Source: Lamellibrachia satsuma (taxonomy: Eukaryota; Annelida; Polychaeta; Sabellida; Siboglinidae). Taken from it: a DNA stretch of 64,000 nucleotides. Within the stretch, counting starts at the first letter, position 1. Each line of letters starts with the position of its first letter. Position numbers and translations under genes: made by a program. Below are positions 58,605 through 64,000 of the stretch, in pieces. The DNA lies in the NCBI GenBank assembly GCA_033239005.1, contig BSQZ01000039.1, positions 6,260,816 through 6,324,815 on the forward strand, written 5' to 3'. Below the pieces are notes generated by a model that was not told the DNA's origin, did not search any database, and saw only the letters and a program-made list of their open reading frames with translations.

Positions 58605-59080
58605 TAACCACCAGGATTGCGATGGCGATCGTGATGCCCTTCCGCTTACATGTCACACCTCGATGGCGATACTCGCTCGATCGCGATCCACGTCCGAAGT
58701 AAGATCGCGATCGTGATCGTGGAGTGCCGTGTGTATGCGTGCGTGCATGCGAGAGAGAGAGGGAGGGAGGGAGGGAGGGAGGGAGGGAGAGAGAGAGAGA
58801 GAGAGAGACGTGTTTGGAAAGGGGGGTATCGGATACTTCGAACTGTAGGTAAGGTAGACACCTCGAACGCGAATGTGAGGAAGAAGGAAAACAAAAATCG
58901 ATGATTGGTATCGGTGCAAGCCTCACCTCGGCTTCAGTGATAAAGAGCATAGCAACCTTACTGAATACAAATCTAGCACCATTTAAGTGCGGCACATAAC
59001 TATCGCGATCGAGTCGAATTGCGATCACAGTAATTTGGCGGTGTAGACACTTTCGTTGCGATCGCAGTCGTACTTCGGAG
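58605..59080. repeat. GCGATCGC-rich palindromic sequence with (GA)n
   Basis: Clusters of ATCGCGATCG and related self-complementary words lie at 58620-58715 and 58995-59070, flanking a GAGG/GA microsatellite at 58750-58808. They resemble palindromic MITE ends but no clear boundaries were found. Confidence 0.5.
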
Positions 59081-60115
59081 GAGGATCGTGAATGCGATGG
59101 AGTATCGCGATCGAGATGTGCAATGTAAACGATCTGGGATCGCGATCGCTATCCTGAAGTGCTTGTGCACAAATGCTAACGACGATGACGCCCATGGGTG
59201 AGTAACATTTTATTTTATAAAAGTGTCGATATTCTAAGGTTTTTATTTGCATTACGAGCATAGAGTAGAAAAGATGATATATCAAACAAGACCAAATTGC
59301 GTGGGATCGCGACCGTATTCCCGATCGCTAACAAGTTTGTGTAAACGCAACATCCGATCTATCGCGATCGCGATGCGTTAGTGCCGTGTAAATGAGGTAT
59401 ATCCAAATGCAGAGTGGTATAATTGGCGTGCCTTAGAATAATGATATCTTGCGCAACAGGTTGGAACTGTGTATTCTATTAAATATGGCAATTTTCCCTC
59501 AATCAGCATACATCGTAGCGTTTCTCACAATTCGCTCGTCCCACAAATCTGCACCAACTCGACGCAGGAATAAGTTGTACAAATACTCGAAAAAATTGTA
59601 TTTGAAAAGTACCCCTTTTCTGGAAATAAAATACGTTTAAATTTAGAGATTGGTCCACGCAGATAATGCTGATGTTGTATATTGTTTATTTAATGTACAT
59701 ATTACTTTGGTACACAACACTTTAACAAAATAAAATATAAAATACATTTTATATTTGTTATTTGCGAACATACAAGGCCGTGATTAAGTATTTGTGGTAA
59801 AGGTCAAGGTCAAGGTGAAGGTATGTTCATATCTATCGCCATAACCTGTCCTTGGCCTACTGAAAGAGCTATACACTTCACCTCCTGGCAGACCTGTTCA
59901 TTCCAACGTCAACGCTGCTTCACTGGGAAGCATTCAGCGACGCCACAATTACTGCGAGAAGACTATGTGTTCACATTTCCACCAGGTGCTCAATTAAACA
60001 ACTGATTGAACTATGGCAACATGGGGTGAACGAAATTACGAAAGTTTCGAAACGTCAACAAGAGGATTCGAACTCGGGTTCTAGACGTAGCACCACCACG
60101 CCACACGCAGATAAT
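59081..60115. repeat. Segmental duplication, copy 2
   Basis: This is the collinear copy of 57128-58470, richer in ATCGCGATCG words at its start (59105-59160 and 59350-59380). Confidence 0.75.
59810..60113 (-). mobile_element. tRNA-related SINE, minus strand, second copy
   Basis: It has the same organisation as 58150-58462, with B-box-like GAGTTCGAATCC near 60063-60075 and CGTTCACCCCATGTTGCC in the body. Confidence 0.55.
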
Positions 60116-60328
60116 GCTGAAGAAATGTTGACAATTTAAATGTAAAATAATTTTTCGGTAAAAAACGTTTTTCAAATAAAAAAAAATTCATTTGTTTTAA
60201 ATTAAAAAAATATATATTCTTTATTTGCGAAATACAATATAAAACATAAATTTAACCACCAATGGGTGGTGTATCGTTAGCTTACTTATTTGTAGGTGTG
60301 CGTGCGCGCGCACGTTCGCGATTCACCA

Positions 60329-60980
60329 TGAAAGCGCGAGGCGATTGACTCTTGAATTCAGGCAATTTTGTACATCAACTGGAAAAAAACACTTCAGTTG
60401 TCGATTGATATCAGTTAAGAAATATATACGACGTTCAGTGCATGCATGTGTAATACATTCTAACGTTCCTGAGTAAGAATTTGGAGAAGCGTGTGCAAGT
60501 TATCATACAATGCAATATAACAAAGACCGACCGATACATACATTGCATCTGATTTATTCAAGAATGCATGTGCATGACAGACAAGCAACCAGCAAAGTAA
60601 AACCATTAGAAAACAAGACGTGTCGTTTGAATGAAGGCTGACGGTGTTAGTTTCACAGCAGTGGCAATTCAACATTAATTCGTAAGAAATTCAGTTGCAT
60701 GTATACGAACAAAACACGACCGTAGTCACGGAAACAATTAAATTAAGCTCTAGTCGTCAATGCCATAGATCACTACTCGTTGGAGGTTTCATGCTACAGG
60801 AGACGTTCGAGCCGTTCCACTAACTTGTCCTCGGTTGCATCGGTGTTGGCAGAGTGCAGACCATCGACGTCAACGCCGGCCTCGTCGTCCGTGCCTTCAG
60901 TTCGGGTAATTCGATCCGCCTAGTGAGAAACGTGGACAACATTGAAGTTAAACGCCATTCATTTAATTAGGCCATTCATT
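60329..60980. repeat. Tandem duplication of about 660 bp, copy 1
   Basis: It shares GCGAGGCGATTGACTCTTGA, ACATTCTAACGTT and the whole exon-like block with copy 2 at 60996-61610 in direct orientation. Confidence 0.85.
60794..60919 (-). CDS. Candidate terminal exon of an unidentified gene
   Basis: Behind a good acceptor (CGTTTCTCACTAG, minus strand) is an open phase-0 stretch of 41 codons reading ADRITRTEGTDDEAGVDVDG, then LHSANTDATEDKLVERLERLL, and a TAG stop. The acidic start and amphipathic end (KLVERLERLL) look protein-like. No family is recognised. Upstream exons would have to lie to the right, where only a duplicate and a minisatellite are seen, so they may be outside the window. Confidence 0.35.
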   Translation of the reverse strand, partial: ADRITRTEGTDDEAGVDVDGLHSANTDATEDKLVERLERLL

Positions 60981-60995
60981 TAATTTAATTAGTAG

Positions 60996-61610
60996 CATGA
61001 AACCGCGAGGCGATTGACTCTTGACAAGGCAATTCTGTACATCAACTGGAGAGACTACTTCGGTTGTCGATTTATATCAGTTGAGAAATATATACAACGT
61101 TCAACGCGGGCATGTGTAATACATTCTAACGTTTCTACGAAAGCATTTGGAGAAGTGTGTACAAGCTATCATACAATGCTATATACAAACGACCCATACA
61201 TATATTGCATTCGATTTATTCAAAAATGCCCGTGCACGATAGACGAGCAATCAGTCAATTGTAACCGTTAGAAAACAATACGTGTAGTTTGAAAGAATTG
61301 ATACAGTGTTAGTTTCACAGCAGTAGCAATTCAACATTAATTCATAAGAATTTCAGTTGCATGTAAAAGAACACAACAGGAGTGTATTCACGGAAACAAT
61401 ATGCTCTAGTCGTCCACGCCATAGTTAAATACTCCTTGGAGGTGTCATGTCCAGGAGACGTTCGAGCCGTTCCACTAACTCAGTTGCATCGGTGTTGGCA
61501 GAGTGCAGACCATCGATGTCAACGCCTGGCCTCGTCGTCCGTGCCTTCAGTTCGGGTAATTCGATCCACCTAGTGAGAAAGGTGGACAACATTGGAGTGA
61601 AACGCTCCAC
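60996..61610. repeat. Tandem duplication of about 660 bp, copy 2
   Basis: Direct repeat of 60329-60980 with scattered substitutions and small indels, merging on the right into the 26-bp minisatellite. Confidence 0.85.
61425..61569 (-). pseudogene. Duplicate of the candidate terminal exon, frameshifted
   Basis: It has the same acceptor (CCTTTCTCACTAG), but one extra base in the GAGGCC(A)GGCG stretch shifts the frame into an early TGA. A second frame (GVDIDGLHSANTDATELVER) stays open to 61425. Confidence 0.4.
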
Positions 61611-61614
61611 GTTT

Positions 61615-64000
61615 CGTAGGTTCCTCGCTTTCTTATATCTCGTGGGTTCCTCGCTTTGTCATGTTTCGTGGGTTCTTACCTTTGTCATGTTTCGTGGCTT
61701 CCTCGCTTGCTCATATCTCGTGGGTTCCTCGCTTTCTTATATCTCGTGGGTTCCTTGCTTTGTCATGTTTCGTGGATTCTTCCCTATGTCATGCTTCGTG
61801 GGTTTCTCGCTTGCTCATGTATCGTGGGTTCCTTGCTTTCTCATGTTTCGTTGGTTCCTCGCTTTCTCATGTTTCATGGGTTCCTCGCTTTGTCACATCT
61901 CGTGGGTTCCCCACGTTGTCTTATCTCGTGGGTTCTTCCCTATGTCATGCTTCATGGGTTTCTCGCTTGCTCATGTATCGTGGGTTCCTCGCTTTCTCAT
62001 ATCTTGTGGATTCTTTACTATGTCATGTCTCGTGGGTTCCTTGCTTTGTCATGTCTCGTGGCTTCCTCCCTATATCATGCTTCATGGGTTCCTAACTTCC
62101 TCATGTATCATGGGTTCCTCGCTTTGTCATGTCTCATGGGTTCCTTGCTTGCTCATGTTTGTAGGTTCCTCGCTTTCTCATATCCCGTGGGTACTCGCTT
62201 TGTCATGTTTCGTGGGTTCCTCTCTTGCTCATGTATCGTCGGTTCCTTGCTTTGTCATGTCTCGAGGGTTCCTCGCTTGCTCATGTCTCGTGGGTTCCTC
62301 GGTTGCTCATGTTTCGTGGGTTCCTAACTTGCACATGTTTCGTGGGTTCCTCGCTTTCTCATATCTCATGGGTTCCTCGCTTACTCATGTCTCACGGATT
62401 CCTCAATTACTGATGTTTTGTGGGTTCCTTTGATTGCTCATGTTTCGTGGGTTTGTCATATTTCGTGGGTTCATCGCATGGTGATGTTTCATGGGTTCCT
62501 CGCTTTGTCATGTCTCATGGGTTCCTCGCATTGGCACACCTCGTGGGTTCCTCGCTTTGTCATATCTCGTGAGTTCCTCTCGTTGTCATGTTTTGTGGGT
62601 TCCTCGATTGCTCATGCATTGTGGGTTCCTCTCTTTGTCATATCTCGTGGGTTCCTTGCTTATTCATATCTTGTGGTTTCCTCGCTTGCTCATGTTCCGT
62701 GGGTTCCTCTCTTGCTCATGTATCGTGTGTTCCTTGCTTTGTCATGTCTCGAGGGTTCCTCGCTTGCTCATGTCTCGTGGGTTCCTCGCTCTCTCATGTT
62801 TTGTGGGTTCCTCCCTTTGTCAAGTTTCGTGGGTTCCTTGCTTGGTCATGTACCTCGCTTTGTTATATCTTGTTGCTTCCTCGCTTTGTCATATCTCGTG
62901 GGTTCCTCGCTTTGTCATGTTTCATGGGTTCCTCGCTTGCTCATGTACCGTGGGGTCCTCGCTTTCTCACACCTTGTGGGTTCCTCGCTTTGTCACATCT
63001 CGTGGGTTCCTCGCTTTGTCATGTTTCGTTTGTTTCTCGCTTTGTCATGTTTCGTTGGTTCCTCACTTTCTCATGTTTCATGGGTTCCTCACGTTGTCAT
63101 GTCTCGTGGGTTCTTCCCTATGTCATGCTTCGTGGGTTTCTCGCTTGCTCATGTATCGTGGGGTCCTCGCTTTCTCACACCTTGTGGGTTCCTCGCTTTG
63201 TCACATCTCGTGGGTTCCTCGCTTTGTCATGTTTCGTTTGTTTCTCGCTTTGTCATATCTCGTTGGTTCCTCGCTTTGTCATGTTTCGTGGGTTCCTCTC
63301 TTGCTGATGTATCGGGAGTTCCTCGCTTTGTCATGTCTCGTGGGTTCCTTGCTTGCTCATGTTTCGTGGGTTCCTTGCTTTGTTGTGTTTCATGGGTTCC
63401 TCGCATTATCATGTTTCGTGGGTTCCTTCCTTTGTCATGTTCCGTGGGTTCGTCGCTTGCTCCTGTATCGTGGATTCCTCGATTTCTCATATCTCGTGGG
63501 TTCCTCGCTTTGTAATGTTTCGTGGGTTCCTTGCTTTCTCATGTTTTGTGGTTTCCTCGCTTTGTCATATCTCGTTGGTTCCTCGCTTTGTCATGTTTCG
63601 TGGGTTCCTCTCTTGCTGATGTATCGGGAGTTCCTCGCTTTGTCATGTCTCGTGGGTTCCTTGCTTGCTCATGTTTCGTGGGTTCCTTGCTTTGTTGTGT
63701 TTCATGGGTTCCTCGCATTATCATGTTTCGTGGGTTCCTTCCTTTGTCATGTTCCGTGGGTTCGTCGCTTGCTCCTGTATCGTGGATTCCTCGATTTCTC
63801 ATATCTCGTGGGTTCCTCGCTTTGTAATGTTTCGTGGGTTCCTTGCTTTCTCAGTGTTTTGTGGTTTCCTCGCTTTGTCATATCTCGTTGGTTCCTCGCT
63901 TTGTCATGTTTCGTGGGTTCCTCTCTTGCTGATGTATCGGGAGTTCCTCGCTTTGTCATGTCTCGTGGGTTCCTTGCTTGCTCATGTTTCGTGGGTTCCT
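61615..64000. repeat. 26-bp minisatellite, about 90 copies, running off the right edge
   Basis: Units of TTCCTCGCTTTGTCATGTTT plus CGTGGG cover the last 2.4 kb. Because 26 is not a multiple of three and the unit lacks stops, all three plus-strand frames stay open for long stretches with a 26-residue periodicity. Higher-order repeats of 208 bp (62945 and 63153) and 312 bp (63239, 63551, 63863) are visible near the end. Confidence 0.97.

Noticed and set aside
61447..63827. Long plus-strand ORFs that look like repetitive membrane proteins
   Set aside because: All three frames are open because of the 26-bp unit. There is no start context, splice site or non-repetitive domain to support a gene.

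Overview
This is a gene-poor, repeat-rich nuclear segment of an invertebrate animal, probably a mollusc or another lophotrochozoan. The reasons are spliced genes with GT-AG introns, several retroelement families, a tRNA-derived SINE, very long micro- and minisatellites, and a host gene that resembles the metazoan LolA-like extracellular proteins. The species cannot be fixed from sequence alone.

Region 1 (1 to about 10.3 kb, all on the minus strand) is an endogenous Maverick/Polinton or adintovirus-like element whose left end lies outside the window. Read leftward it carries a protein-primed family B DNA polymerase with zinc fingers (6584 to about 2470, broken), a small conserved protein (2430-1888), a tiny membrane protein, a retrovirus-type integrase (1577-878, broken), a second membrane ORF, and an intact but window-truncated penton-like minor capsid gene (730 to beyond 1). 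To the right, on the same strand, is a possible early region (9759-7977): a stand-alone RPA70 C-terminal-type OB-fold gene, an acidic/Ser-rich ORF and a Pro-rich ORF. These are linked by strong splice signals and preceded by a tandemly repeated, TATA-bearing promoter-like block.

Region 2 (11-16 kb) holds retroelement debris: a Ty3/gypsy-type integrase fragment, two non-LTR retrotransposon fragments and a SINE.

Region 3 (17,161-37,218, plus strand) is the one clear host gene. Sixteen exons assemble in phase into one 645-codon reading frame with a signal peptide, a LolA-like ectodomain and a C-terminal transmembrane helix. Its introns are filled with minisatellites that often abut splice sites, a dead pogo/Tigger-type transposase, a LINE tail, a 1.7-kb element with 49-bp terminal inverted repeats, and a TA microsatellite of about 650 bp.

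Region 4 (38-64 kb) has no complete gene. It holds a gypsy integrase plus duplicated LTR embedded in a 22-bp minisatellite, a CR1-like LINE fragment, two exons of a RecQ-like helicase fragment, a nested set of inverted DNA-transposon copies, a 4.1-kb 35-bp minisatellite, a segmental duplication with palindromic GCGATCGC-rich elements and a tRNA-like SINE, a duplicated terminal exon, and a 26-bp minisatellite running off the right edge.
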